Below, one piece after another: positions 1 to 12,426 of a DNA stretch of 64,000 nucleotides; within the stretch, counting starts at the first letter, position 1, and each line of letters begins with the position of its first letter. This DNA comes from Alisma plantago-aquatica (lineage: Eukaryota; Streptophyta; Magnoliopsida; Alismatales; Alismataceae), in the NCBI GenBank assembly GCA_963693085.1, contig OY856412.1, positions 963,136,281 to 963,200,280 of the forward strand, in the 5' to 3' direction. The position numbers and the translations under genes are program-made. Under the pieces are notes generated by a model, which was not told where the DNA came from, did no database searches, and saw nothing but the letters and a program-made list of their open reading frames with translations.

Positions 1-1260
1 TCCTAGATCTTGTATGGAACTGAATAGCCCTTTGCAGGGGTCGATTGGACTTTAGATGGTACGATTCAAATTCCCCAAGGCATAATAAAAGATGTAAGAC
101 AGTCATGTAGCATATCTATTTTGGGTTATACACAATGCTTCATATTGGATGATAACCCTTGTTTGCTTTCTTTTCACTGAGATCATGTATAGTAAAATAA
201 GAGATAATTGATATGCTTATGTTGTAGTTATGCTCATGTTGTAAACTTGATTATGTTGTCAAATATACTGACACTGATGGTTAAGATGATGATGCTAGCT
301 ATGTTTGATATTGCTAGACATGCCTATGTAATTATACATGCTTAAACTGCTAATCATGCCTATGCAATTAATTATGTTATGATGTTAGTTCTACTTATGA
401 TATAGATCTATTCCCTTTATTTGAGATGCTATTATTAATGGACATGTTATGTTACTAGACATATTCATCATGTTAGGGATGCTTATGCTACTAGATTGCT
501 TGTGTTGCTAGCAAGGAATATGATGATAGTTAGATTAATGATGATGATTGTTATGAGATGCAATTTGATGAAATTTGAGTAGATATCCATCCAGAGAAAT
601 GGATTTATTTGTTATATATATTCATTTATAATCATACTTGTTGTTAAGATTTATTGCTTAATCTATTTAGCATACTTGAACTGTTGAATCTGTTCAATTG
701 ATTATTAAATACTCTAACTGCTTAGTTATCTACTTTTTAAAATGTTATAATCAATAAGCATTGTTGGAGGTTATATATCTTGCTGGTACATGGGTCTCAC
801 CCTTGTGGTTCACCACATATTTTTAGGTAATCGACAGTGATGACAGCATAACTATGGAAGTAAAGAGGAACTACAGTAATGATCTTTGAGAAAGTTGATT
901 AGATGTCTAGTGTATACTAGAGTCATCCATGTACTCTCAGGTCCGGATAGGAAAAGTTTGTATATGGTGTTTCAAATAAATCAAACTTTTGTTATCATGT
1001 TAATGCTTTGTTGTGTGGCATATACGAATATTGTTCTCCTATGTATATATGTTGTGGATAAGTTGGTAGAACAATTTGTATCAAATTCTTGGCATAATAT
1101 GGATTCAAGAAAGATATTGGGCTCTTATGCAAATGTTTCTGAGTTGTTGATGATGTTGAAATTGGTTTTAATTTACCCATATTTTTGGATATATGATTAA
1201 TTAGTGATTGATTGTGTTTTATGTTTTGAGTAATCTCATTTAGTGTAACGGGGTCTTACA
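1..1260 (+). repeat. 3' part of a Ty3/gypsy-type LTR
   Basis: The stretch ends at 1260 in CGGGGTCTTACA, a typical gypsy LTR 3' end. Around 800-830 it has the 'GGGTCTCACCC..GTGG' segment that is also found in sense orientation in the LTR of the gag-only element at 5.6 kb. Immediately after 1260 an unrelated copia fragment begins, which fits a 3' LTR inserted into copia sequence. No coding region was found; short frames here look accidental. The rest of the element and its target duplication lie outside the window. Confidence 0.5.
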
Positions 1261-1860
1261 TTGAACTTATTTGAAACTCTTTTCAAACAATCTACTCTTA
1301 TAGGTTTGTACGCTACCTTCTATGTTAGTCTTCTTCTTGAAGACCCCATTGCACCATATGGGTTATACCCCTTTAGGTGGATCCACTAAGGTCATACCTT
1401 GTTGGTGTACATGGACTCCATCTTGGATCTCATGGCCTCAAGCCATTTCTCAGACTCTGGTCCCTCAATAGCTTCTAGGTAGGTTGTTGACTCATCATTT
1501 ATGATCAACTCATCACCCTTTTAAGATATCATAATCTTTCAAACTCAAGGCATGTTCTACTAGAACTACGAGTTTTTTGTTACATAAGGAACTTGAGATT
1601 CCACAATAAAACGTGATTCTCCTTGTCTATTGTACCTCTTTAGCTTCAATGTTTTCTTATTTGGTCTCCAACTTTTCGAGTTCCACTTTTCTTCTACTGA
1701 TTCCTTTAGGATTAAATTCCATTAGGTACAACCATCCTGGCAACAAACACTTTGTTGTTGGATTGTAAATTAGTATTCAAAAAAATAATATTGATGTGAT
1801 TTTTGGACAAAAAAATTCAAAAATATAAACGTTCTATGATTATCTCAATGGAGGAAAGTA
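1261..1860 (-). pseudogene. Ty1/copia reverse transcriptase fragment, minus copy 1
   Basis: This is the reverse complement of the copia RT segment at 2.0-2.6 kb, with many point changes and stops. Landmarks shared by all copies are the 'AGTCTTCTTCTTGAAGAC' block (about 1326), the 'GGACTCCATCTTGGATCTCA' block (about 1410) and the 'ACAACCATCCTGGCAACAAA' block (about 1729). It is cut on the left by the gypsy LTR end. It is one arm of an inverted repeat centred near 1.9 kb. Confidence 0.6.
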
Positions 1861-1989
1861 AAAAATGTTTAAAGCTTGATTTGTTCTAATGTTTGAAACT
1901 GGATTACTTTGGTTTGTATGTGTGCTTTCTTAATTACATTATTTGTGATTAGTTGAAAATCTTACATAAGAAAATAGTTTCTTGAAAAG

Positions 1990-2830
1990 ATTTGTCCACA
2001 ATTCACATAAATGTTATTTTGTTGATTACTACTTTCCAATCCGACAATAAAGTGTTTGTTGCCAAGATGGTTGTACTTCTAAGGGAGTTTAAATCTAAAG
2101 GAATCAATGGGAGAAAAGTAATACTAAAAAAATTTGAGACCAAACAAGAAAACATTGAACCGAAATAGGTACAATAGGAACAAGGAGAATCACAAATTGT
2201 TCTAGAATCTCAAGTTCCTTATGTAACACAAAACTCATAGTTCTAGTAGAATATGCCTTGGGCTTGAAAGATTATGATATCCTCAAAGAGATATGAGTTG
2301 ATCGTAGATTATGAGTCAACAACCTACAGAGAAGCTATTGAGGGAACATAGTCTGAGAAATGGTTGGAGGCTATGAGATCTAAGATGGAGTCCATGTACA
2401 ACAAGGTAAGACCTTGGTGGGTCCACCTGAAGGGGTAAACCCCATAAGGTGCAATTGGGTCTTCAAGAAGAAGACCGACATGGATGGTAGTGTACAAACC
2501 TATAAGAGCATATTGGCTGCAATGATTTATAAAAAAGTTCAAGGTGTTGAACAGGATGAAATATTTTCATCAGTTGCCATGGTTAATCCATCGGGATAAT
2601 GCTTGTTGTTGCAGCTTAATGTGACTATGAGATTTGGCAAAGTGGATGCTAAAATTGCATTCCCCATCATTATGTAGAATATAAATGTGCTCCTACTAAA
2701 TATTTTGTAATCATAGATTTCATCTTTATTTTGAGTCAAGTCAATCTCTTTGACTATCTTGTCAAACTAAAGATTCCATCTCTGAGATGCTTGCTTCAAT
2801 CCAAAGTTTAACCTTTGTAGCTTATAGACT
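1990..2830 (+). pseudogene. Ty1/copia reverse transcriptase fragment, plus copy 1
   Basis: Conceptual translation in shifting frames gives the copia RT start: EKWLEAM around 2355, then NPIRCNWVFKKKTDMDGSVQ (about 2438-2497), then a degenerate DETFSPVAMV-like stretch near 2560. In the family this is the N-terminal part of RVT_2, the polymerase that copies the element RNA. Stops and frameshifts make it non-functional. It continues into decayed sequence to about 2.8 kb. Confidence 0.7.
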
Positions 2831-2839
2831 TATTTGCAT

Positions 2840-3630
2840 TATATGGATTTATAAAACCTTTAGGCTATGTCACATACACATCTTATACATTACTCTAGTT
2901 AATGAATGCGGTTTTGACATCCATTTTTCCAAATCTCATAGTCACATTAAGCTGCAATGCAAGCATTATCCTGATGGATTTAACCATGACAACTGGTGAA
3001 ATATTTCATCATGTTCAACACCTTGAACTTGTTCGAAACTCTTTGCAACCAATCTCCTCTTTTAGGTTTGTACACTACCATCCATATTAGTCTTCTTCTT
3101 GAAGACCTAATTGCACCTTATGGGTTTTACCCCTTTGGGTGGATCGACTAAGGTCATGCCTTTTTGGTGTACACGGACTCCATCTTGGATCTCATGGCCT
3201 CAAGCCATTTCTCAGACTTTGGTCCCTCAATAGCTTCTAGGTAGGTTGTTCACTCATCATCTATGATCAACTCATCACCCTTTTAAGATATCATAATCTT
3301 TCAAACTCAAGGCATGTTCTACTAGAACTACAAGTTTTGTTTTACATAAGGTATTGAGATTCCACAAAAATATATGATTCTCCTTATTTCTATACTACCT
3401 CTTTAGGTTTAATGTTTTCTTATTTGGGCTCAAACTTTTTGAGTTCTACTTTTCTCCCACTAATCCCTTTGGAATTAAATTTCCTTAGGAGTACAACCAT
3501 CCTGGCAACAAACACTTTGTTGTCGTATTGTAAAGTAGTATTCAACAAAATAGTTATGTGATTTGTGGACAAAGATTTTCAATAAAATAAACATTCTATG
3601 ATTATCTCAATATAGGAAAGTCAAAAATAT
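2840..3630 (-). pseudogene. Ty1/copia reverse transcriptase fragment, minus copy 2
   Basis: This second minus-strand copy repeats the 1261-1860 arm about 1.77 kb further on and extends further into RT at its left end, where the reverse complement shows a CDYEIW-like and M/VDVKTAF-like stretch (about 2880-2970). It faces the plus copy at 1990-2830 across a centre near 2.83 kb. It carries multiple stops. Confidence 0.6.
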
Positions 3631-3719
3631 TTAAAACTTGCTTGTTTTTTAATGTTTGAAACTGGATTACTTTAGTTTGTTTGTGTGCTTTCTTAGTTAC
3701 ATTATTTGTAATTAGTTGA

Positions 3720-4000
3720 AAAGCTTACATAAGAAAATAGTTTCTTGAAAAGTTTTGTCCAAAAATCACATAAATGTTATTTTATTGAATGCCACATTCC
3801 AATCCGACAACAAAATGTTTGTTGCTAGGATGGTTGTACTCCTAAGGGAACTTAATTCCAAAGGAATCAATGGGAGAAAAGTAGAACTTGAAAAGTTCGA
3901 GACCAAACAAGAACACTAAAGCTAAAGGTGTACAGTAGGAACAAGGATAATCATTCCTTATGTAACAAAAAACTCATAGTTATGGTAGAACACGCCTTAA
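3720..4000 (+). pseudogene. Ty1/copia pol fragment, plus copy 2
   Basis: This is a direct repeat of 1970-2280: the 'AAGAAAATAGTTTCTTGAAAAG' block, the 'GTTTGTTGC..GGATGGTTGTACT' block and the 'GGAATCAATGGGAGAAAAGTA' block recur in order. It is truncated where the RNase H part starts at about 4.0 kb. Non-coding. Confidence 0.6.
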
Positions 4001-4536
4001 GTACTTGAGAATCACTCAAAGGATCAGTTCCTTGATTATAGCAATAAAGACGAGTTGGTGTAAAGGGTTACACCGATGCAAGCTTTCAAAATGACAAATA
4101 AAATTAATGATCATGATCGAAGTTTGTGTTTGACCTTAAAGCGAGAATTGTAAGATGGAAAACATTAAAGCAAGAGACAGTTGTTTAATTCAACAATAGA
4201 ACCTGAGTATCTTGTTGTTTGAAGAACAACATGGGATATTGTATGGATCAATAAGTTCATACTATGGGAGGCTCCCACCATTGATGACACAGTAGAAATA
4301 TTGTGATAAAAATGGAGCTATGGTTAGACAAGGAATCCCAAATAGCATACTATGGCACTTCCATCTCATATGAGAAGTCGTATAGTGAGGAGATGTGAAA
4401 CTTGCAAAATACTAATAAAAAAACAAATGTTGCTAACCTCCTGTAAAAGTTCTTGCACAGTAGAAACATGATGGACATGTTAAGATCACTTGGAATGAGA
4501 TTTGTGGGTGACTGACTCTAAGTACAAGTGGGAGTA
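4001..4536 (+). pseudogene. Ty1/copia RNase H, C-terminal pol fragment, and polypurine tract
   Basis: Translation shows YTDASF at 4069-4086, the catalytic-Asp start of copia RNase H. It is followed by recognisable EPEYLVV, DKNGAMVRQG and HDGHVK blocks, the usual C-terminus of copia pol. Stops and at least one frameshift break it. The end (about 4523-4536, TACAAGTGGGAGTA) is the polypurine tract that sits directly before the 3' LTR. This gives the element + orientation and fixes the LTR start at 4537. Confidence 0.7.
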
Positions 4537-5163
4537 TGTTGGTATGTATGCCCAGAGAGATAATCATATGATGATTGGGATGTTCCCTTAGATATCTGAT
4601 TTGATAATGATAATAGTAATTCCATCTATTATGTTTCTCTCAATCATGAGATGGACACAGACATAGTAGATGTCTTAGAATGTTATACCTGAAGTCACTA
4701 CACTTATCACATGTTATTTGATGTACTTAGATATCACCCAATGTGACCTTAAATAAGGGTTGCCATAAAGGTGATGCTCGGGTGCATTGTGACATGGGGA
4801 TTGAGTGTGAGTGATTTAGATGGGATTTGTCCCTCCTACAGGCGATTGATATCCAGGTCTCTTGATAAGTGAGACTGAGAAATGTATGGCCATACTCATG
4901 TGATATGTGAACTCACATGCATCTCAGACAGTCTGCTCTAGTTCAAGGAACATGGATTGAATGTTGAAGAAGATAATAATTCCATGCCTCAAGTTCGATC
5001 TGGATATTAGAGAAAAAGGAACTATATGATCACTGTAACACTGATCACAAATTCTAGGTTAATGTTTTTCTCCAACTTTCCAAACTACTTGGATATCAAT
5101 GATGTGTTGCTAGATACTGCTCATTGCTTGTGATGTCACAAGTTGGTTATGGACATTCAATGT
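4537..5163 (+). repeat. Copia 3' LTR, first part (interrupted)
   Basis: It starts with TGTTGGTATGTATGCCC straight after the polypurine tract. At 5163 it is broken by the large minus-strand gag-only element. The 28173 sequence (GTGCCAACG...GGGACCTATAGGG) reads as its continuation. No coding potential was seen. Confidence 0.6.
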
Positions 5164-5959
5164 TGTAATACACTGTTCGAACAAAACGTCATTAACTAAG
5201 CGGAAGCGATCATTAACAACGGATTAACAAAAATCACTAAAAATTAAAACCTTTTGCAAAGAGATCCAATTCCAGGAAACTCTTAACAACAAGAACCAAA
5301 GTATTACATGTACATTCTGATTCACAAGTACATACCATGTACCATCTCTTCTCGAGGATTATATACATCAATTTCTCTATTAAGTCTACACATGAGCAAC
5401 ACAAAACCTCGAGGTATTCAAGCCAAAATCTCAGATTGATTATAAAAACACTAAGTAATGACTCCTAGGACCTAAGACTACAGAGACGACACATATGACG
5501 CATATCTTTAAGACACGACAGCCAGTATCTCCACCTGAGATATTACTGCTGTCCCTGATGCTGTTGTTCTTTCCCTGTTGTATAATTTCTACCTCCTCGT
5601 ATGCTTCCACCTAAAATTGTTGGATCCCACGGGGGTGAGACAATTGAAATTGTCCCAGGGAGAGATATAACTCTCCGCCAGAAACATTATTATTGCATTT
5701 TAATAGAATAAAACTGAGTAGAGGATAAGCAGTTTAGAACAATCAAATCTTTTAAAGCATTGCAACTATCTATGATAGAGCAGTAAATCATTTATTTACT
5801 TTATAAGGAATATGAAGAACATGTATATCATTTATCCATCTTACTATATCAACATCTCAAGCTTATCCTGAGATACTCATTATCATGGTATGTCATCCAT
5901 GAATCATTCTCATTTCTATCTGTTGGTCTCAGCCAATCCGCTCACTGGATATTGAGTTA

Positions 5960-7200
5960 TACCAGTCATGTGAGTATACATCATCATATTCTGTTCAGGC
6001 ATTGGACTAATCCAATCTTGTGCAACCATTCTAGGCATTAGACTATGCCAATCCTGTGCAAACATTCCAGGCATTGGACTATACCAATCCCGTGTAAACA
6101 TTCCAGGCATTGGACTATACCAATCCTGTGCAACCATTCCAGGCATTGGATTATACCAATCCTGTGACATTATTCAAGGTAATGGGTTATTACCAATCCT
6201 ATGAAATTATTCCATGTATTGGGTTATGACCAATCATGTGACATTATTCCAGGTATTGGGTTATTACCAATCATGTGCAATTATTCCAGGTATTGGGTTA
6301 TGACCAATCCTGTGACATTATTCCAGGTATTGGGTTATTACCAATCCTGTGACATTATTCTAGGTATTGGGTTATGACCAATCCTGTGACATTATTCCAG
6401 GTATTGGGTTATGACCAATCATGTGACATTATTCTAGGTATTGGGTTATTACCAATCATGTGCAATTATTCCACGTATTGGGTTATGATCAATCCTATGA
6501 CATTATTCCAGGTATTGGGTTATTACCAATCTTGTGACATTATTCCAGGTATTGGGTTATGACCAATCATGTGACATTATTCCAGGTATTGGGTTATTAC
6601 CAATCATGTGCAATTATTCCACGTATTGGGTTATGACCAATCTTGTGACATTATTCCAGGTATTGGGCTATTACCAATCCTGTGCAATTATTCCAGGTAT
6701 TGGGTTATGACCAATCCTGTGACATTATTCTAGGTATTGGGTTATTACCAATCATGTGCAATTATTCCAAGTATTGGGTTATGACCAATCCTGTGACATT
6801 ATTCTAGGTATTGGGTTATTACCAATCCTATGCAAGTATTCCAGGTATAGAGTTATTACCAATTCTGTGCAATTATTCCAGGTATTGGGTTATGACCAAT
6901 CCTGTGACATTATTCCAGGTATTGCGTTATTACCAATCATGTGCAATTATTCCAGGTATTGGGTTATGACCAATCCTGTGACATTATTCCAGGTATTGGG
7001 TTATTACCAATCTTGTGCAATTATTCCAGGTATTGGGTTATGACCAATCCTGTGACATTATTCCAGGTATTGGGTTATTACCAATCCTGTGCAATTATTC
7101 CAGGTATTGAACTATGTCAATCTTGTGCAATTATTCCAGGTATTGAACTATGTCAATCCTATGCATCCATTCCAGGCATTGGACTATACCAATCATGTGC
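5960..7200. repeat. 37-bp tandem repeat array in the 3' LTR
   Basis: The unit is about CCAATCCTGTGACATTATTC followed by CAGGTATTGGGTTATTA. Two variants alternate (TGTGACATT and TGTGCAATT), so the higher-order period is about 74 bp. About 33 units are present, the outer ones diverged. The lack of stops creates long spurious frames on both strands. Confidence 0.9.
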
Positions 7201-8199
7201 ATCATCATTGAATACCACATCCCCATTACTAGGTATTAAACCTTGGTCAAGCCATCATACTTATTCACATCCTTTATGTAACTCAATTATTCCTTGAATC
7301 TCCTTTAAGCTTATTCAGAACACTATAGCCCTTATTTGGCTATAAACATAAAGCATGTATGATCAAGATTTCATTATTATTATTGTATCCATTAGTTATT
7401 ATTATTATGTTACTAAGTTTCCATTGTCTATTTTGAACATTATCATTTCTTACATGAGACATTATAAACATCTTGTTACCTCTCACTAGGCAACAACTAC
7501 TCTCATGGCTCACAAGGCCCATTACACATCTTGTCACCTCTCACTAGGCAACAACTACTCTCATGGCTCACAAGGCCATTAAACATCTTGTCACCTCTCA
7601 CTAGGCAATAACTATTATCATCATTTATCTTTAAATGATTATCAACACAAGGTATGAGTTTCTCTCTCATCCTTACTCGGATATAAATACAACATACTTT
7701 ATTAACTTGGCTTAACCCTTTCTTAAGGTATGTTAGCCTACACTTATCAAAGTGCATTAGGCTCATTACATCTCAATGTAACAATTGGCATGACACACTC
7801 CATGTGTTACTCATCCATACATATTGGATTTAAGGTGCATCAAGGTGTATCAACCTTGAGGTGCTGAATGCGATATTTGGCATGTCTTGATGTATCACTT
7901 CCCTCATCACTTGTAACTTACTTAAGTTCATCAACTTATCTTGTATTAGGGTATTTCCCATCGTAATACTTTTTGCACCAGTTCATCATATTATCATGTA
8001 ATGTATTGGTCATAAGTCACTTATTTGAATTATTCAACCATTATCAATGATATGGACTCATCTCTAAGTTAAGGTATTATAGATATAAGGTTATCCATTA
8101 TCGACCACTTTAGGTATTTCACTTATCAATATATTAGTCACTATTCCATTATTAGGAATAGGGTTTCCATCTTTATCAATCAGGGTTTCACATAACATC

Positions 8200-8570
8200 A
8201 CCCTATATTAGGATTAGGGTTTCATATTAGGGTTTACTATAGCATTACATAGCATTACCATGGAATGGAGTCTCACATCACATCACTACATTAGGGCTTC
8301 ACATAGCATCACCCTAGATTAGGATTTCACATGACATCACCCTTGATTAGGGTTTCACATGACATCAACCTTGATTAGGGTTTCACATGACATCACCTTT
8401 AATTAAGGTTTCACATGACATCACCCTTAATTAAGGTTTCACATGACATCACCCTTAATTAAGGTTTCACATGACATCACCCTTAATTAAGGTTTCACAT
8501 GACATTACCCTTAGTTAGGGTTTCACACATCATTATCTTGAATTAAGGTTCCTTATAATTTTTCCCAAAT
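8200..8570. repeat. 29-bp tandem repeats with TTAGGGTTT-like core
   Basis: Repeats of TCACATGACATCACCCTTAA plus TTAAGGTTT alternate with CTTGATTAGGG variants. The matching array in the other LTR copy is at about 25.26-25.53 kb. It contains telomere-like TAGGGTTT words, but the unit is 29 bp, not 7 bp. Confidence 0.8.
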
Positions 8571-9114
8571 TAGGGTTTCATGTAACTTTACCCGAAATCA
8601 GGGTTTCATGAAGCATCCTCTTAAATTAGGATTTTTCATTATATTACCCTAAACTGGGATTTCTCATATCATCATCCTAGATTAGGGTTATACCATTACC
8701 CTAAATTTGGGTTTCACTTAACATTTCCCTAAATTAGGATTAGGGCTCATCAACCTCCTTGATTAGGGTTTCATGATCTCTTTATCAATGATCATACCCT
8801 AATTACATATTTTATTCGTGTTGGAAGTGTTGAGGCTTAACCACTACATGATTATTATATATGTATCAATTCCTCTCTCTCTCTCTCATCCTCTCTAGGA
8901 TGTTGATTACTTCAAGCTTGATTAGATTAGGTCAACCCTTCATTCAAGTACATACATCTACGGTTACCACAGTGTATTGAGTTACTTCTTTCATAAGCAT
9001 CAAAGGTTAACCACTCAAAAGGTAGTAATCACTTAAGTACCTTGAAGGTACAACCATTGTAATTACCTATGATAAACATCATCAACAATCATGGGGTTGA
9101 TTGTACTTACATTA

Positions 9115-9765
9115 TTTGAGTCAATTAGACCTTCAAACGGTCTTGGGGTATTAGACCCTCAAACGGTCTTGAAGTACTTTGACCTTCAAACGGTCTTTAA
9201 GTACTTTGACCTTCAAATGGTCTTGACCAATTGTAAATTGAATCAACCATTCGGTCTTGAAACCAAATCAACCCATTCGGTCTTAAAACCGAATCCATCC
9301 ATTCGGTCTTGAAATCGAATTCCTCCATTCGGTCTTGAAACTGAATCCCTCCATTCGGTTTTGAAACCGAATCATCAACCATTGATTTGAAACCGAATCA
9401 ATTTATTGGGTCTAGGATTTGAAATCAATGGACCCTCCAACATTGAAACCATTGGAATTATATCAAGTTGAGACCATTGGATCATCATCCAACTTATGAC
9501 ATCACCTGACCTCAAACGATCTTGAGATAATTTACCCATTCGGTTTTGAACTCAATTACCCATTCGATCTTGAAGTCAATTACCCATTCGATCTTGAACT
9601 CAATCACCCATTCGGTTTTGAGGTAAATTACCCATTCAGTTTTGTGTTCAATTACCCATTCGGTCTTGGGTTCAATTGTCCATTCGGTCTTGGGTTCAAT
9701 TGTCCATTCAGTCTTGAAACCGAATAAGCTCAATCAGTTTTGAAAATCGTTTTCCCATTCCTTTG
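9115..9765. repeat. ~24-bp tandem repeats (CATTCGGTCTTGAAACC)
   Basis: Units contain CATTCGGTCTTGAAACCGAA, a partly palindromic word (TTCGGT..ACCGAA). Preceding units carry CCTTCAAACGGTCTTGA. The counterpart in the 5' LTR is 26125-26780. Open frames across it are repeat artefacts. Confidence 0.8.
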
Positions 9766-11138
9766 TTGAGGTGAGTGCTTAAGATGAAATCATCATCTTC
9801 AAGATTCAAACCTTCGAAATCAATTATGATTCTTATGGTGATTTCAACAACTAATCAAAAGGAAATCGAGAAAGAAGAAAGGTTCAACACATGATGAATA
9901 AATTGCAAGAAATAATGACATTTAAGGGTTCAAGTTATATAACCCACCTTCAAAATTGAATCCAAGCTTAAAGCTTCACATCCTCAATGGTGAATGAAGC
10001 TTTTTCAACTGTCCAAGGTCCGTTCTCAAGTCTTTGAGTGAAATTAATGGCTAAGGTTGAAGATTGAATGAAGAAAAGAAGAAATTAAGCATTGAATTTC
10101 GATTTCCACCATGAAATCAAGGTTGAAGATGACTATGGAGGTTACCTACAGGTTGGGGCACGTCCTCCTATTGCTCCTAAGATCCTTGTGCACGGCCAAA
10201 GCAAGGAAAGAAAAAGGGATCGAAAAAGCCTTTCATGTGGGTTGAAAATGGGATGTATATAAGGGAATTTTAATGAGAGAGAAAGTGATAAATAATTCCT
10301 TCAACTCCCAAAATTGGTGCCACATACTCCCCTCCATCTCTTGAATATGAACCCATCTTCCCCACCTTGTAATTCCTCTTCATTATCCATGAATTAAAAG
10401 AAAGCAAATTAAGCACCTTAATCAATATAGTAATAATATCCAAAATTGAGTGGATATTACTTTTCCTTTAACTAATGTGAGTGGGCTCTCCACTCACTTT
10501 AGATATTTCGTTTCCTTTGCAAGGCACAAGGACGTTCACACTTGTGCAAGTTCAACCATCACACTTTTGGTTGAAGGACAATTCAATTAATATATTTATT
10601 TTTGCATTAAATTGAATTAGGGTTTCAATTATGCTTAAATCTTGATAATTTTTATATCAACATTCTCTCTCCTCCAAAGAGATTCAAATGAGACTCCCCT
10701 CTCATTTTCTTGTTTCTAAATGATGCCAAGAAACATTATGGACTGTCTAAAGGTGGTATTTTGCATATTGAACCCTAGGTTTTGGGTAAATTGCACATTA
10801 CACCAAAACTAGGTTTTAATGCACAAACATTGCTTAACAAGTTTTTTCTTGGTACTCAGGCTCATGGCAGCCATACCTATACATCATTCTCATTCTTATA
10901 ATGCTTCAACACTTGAGGAACATTTTACCATGTAACATTTGCAAGTTAATCCCTCAACTTGGGTAATTTGCACTTTAGTCCAAAATAGTGTTTCAACATT
11001 ATTCAAAAAGGACTAAAATTGGAACATAAGTTCCTCTTGAGCGTTAATTACTTTTAAAAAGATAAGAGCAAGCATATAGTTATCTTTCTTAAATAAAACA
11101 TCTAGGGTTAAAGCATAACCCAGGTCAGGGATGTTACA

Positions 11139-12426
11139 ATTATAAACCCCTAACAAGGATTTCGTCCCCAAAATCCCAGGTAAAGGAAGACAGATATTAT
11201 TTAATCATCATATCATCAAATCTCCATCCAACATCTTAATGTCATGGAGATGCCATAGAACTTTGATCAACACAAAGTTCTTCCATATAGGGTTATAATA
11301 GAAACTATCATACATGACACATACTCTACTGTGTCTTTTCATAAGGGAAAGTTACCTATCAATTAAGAACTTATCTTAGAGGTATCTTAAAGAATTATTT
11401 TTAGATTGATAAGATTTTCCCACAATGATTTTACAATTGTTCCTTTGACTCATACACTTTTGCTAATGTCATGTTTATGTGGGGAATAAACCCCTAACAA
11501 ATGGTATTCATACTACAGTATGTAACTGGACAATTTCAAAGTTGCCCTTCTAGGTATCCAAACATTACTTCTTATGAGGAGTCATGTTCCCATTTTCTCA
11601 TATCATTGAAAGTTCGGATTCTTTACCCTGGTATCCATTATATGTGCCAAAAACACATCATATCATCATCACGATTACTAAATTTGGGTATTCAAACCCT
11701 CAGTCCATCATTGAACATTATTACCTCTCATCAGGTAACTGTTACCTCTAGGTCTGAGGACCAAGGTATACATTATACTAAACATCTTCTTTTATTTATA
11801 AATTTATTTATGATTAACTCAAATCCCTTCGTATATCAATTAGGATGTGGTAGAAATATCCATGCCACATCTTCTACCTCATTATGATCTTTAGATTATC
11901 TCAAAATGACTACTTGATCAGAGTAATCAGAAAGATAACAATCTAAGAGTGGCATACTTACCTTACCTTCAATATATGAATACTTGGACAGGGTATTCAA
12001 GAACTAAAATTAGGTAGTATGTATTGGTTTTTATATTATGTTTCATCTCTTTAAGTTTTACTACTTAGTATCTTAAATTTTCTATAGGTGTTTCTATTAC
12101 ATCTCTTCCTTTCATCATGAAGAGAGAAATTTCAAAACATATAAGAGAATATTAGACTGAATATAAGTTCTCAACCTTCTTAGCTCTTCCTCATGTCCTC
12201 ATAAGATTAATTAAAGGAAGCTCAACAACAAGTACCTTTCTTATAATTAGTAGGCAGAGAGTAGAAAAAGAAAGGTGATTTATAATGAAAAGTTCTATCT
12301 TGACATGTTACCTCTTATGATTTATCTAGTGTCTTATCTGACTCAATACATAGAGTCTGTTGTCATCTGCTATTGCCTTTGTCCTCTACTACCAGAGGTA
12401 GATGGACCAAATTGTGACACTTGTCT
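11139..12426 (-). other. Non-coding interior of the gag-only element with polypurine tract
   Basis: On the minus strand this follows gag and ends in GGGGACGAAATCC (about 11164-11176) and GTTAGGGGTTTATAAT (11139-11154) right before the LTR, the conserved pre-LTR signature of Tekay-like elements. I see no protease, RT, RNase H or integrase motif, so pol is deleted rather than just mutated. The + frame at 11501-11887 has no recognisable domain. Confidence 0.6.

Larger units (their letters stand above)
5164..11138 (-). repeat. 3' LTR of the gag-only element (5,975 bp)
   Basis: It is colinear with 13587-28172 once the two insertions are removed: the GTTCGAACAAAACG start, the 37-bp array (about 5.96-7.2 kb), the GA/TC-rich stretch (8.87 kb), the ATTCGGTCTTGAAACC array (9.1-9.76 kb) and the CATAACCCAGGTCAGGGATGTT end. 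There are no real genes: the open frames at 5.9-7.3 kb and 9.1-9.7 kb are products of tandem repeats lacking stops. At nearly 6 kb it is extremely long for an LTR. Confidence 0.85.

Noticed and set aside
886..1200. 104-codon frame on +
   Set aside because: Lies within a gypsy LTR, no domain, no homologue recognised.
5960..7200. CRISPR-like regular repeats
   Set aside because: Units are contiguous with no unique spacers, in a plant LTR; this is a minisatellite.
5916..7297. Long open frames on both strands with DQSCDIIPGIGL-type or DWYSPMPGM-type repeats
   Set aside because: They follow the 37-bp tandem repeat, which by chance has no stops; they recur in both LTRs, vary with copy number and resemble no protein.
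8200..8760. Interstitial telomere repeats (TTTAGGG)
   Set aside because: TAGGGTTT words occur only once per ~29-bp unit and are degenerate; no run of the 7-bp telomere unit.
11501..11887. 128-codon frame on +
   Set aside because: Antisense within the non-coding interior of the gag-only element; no recognisable domain.
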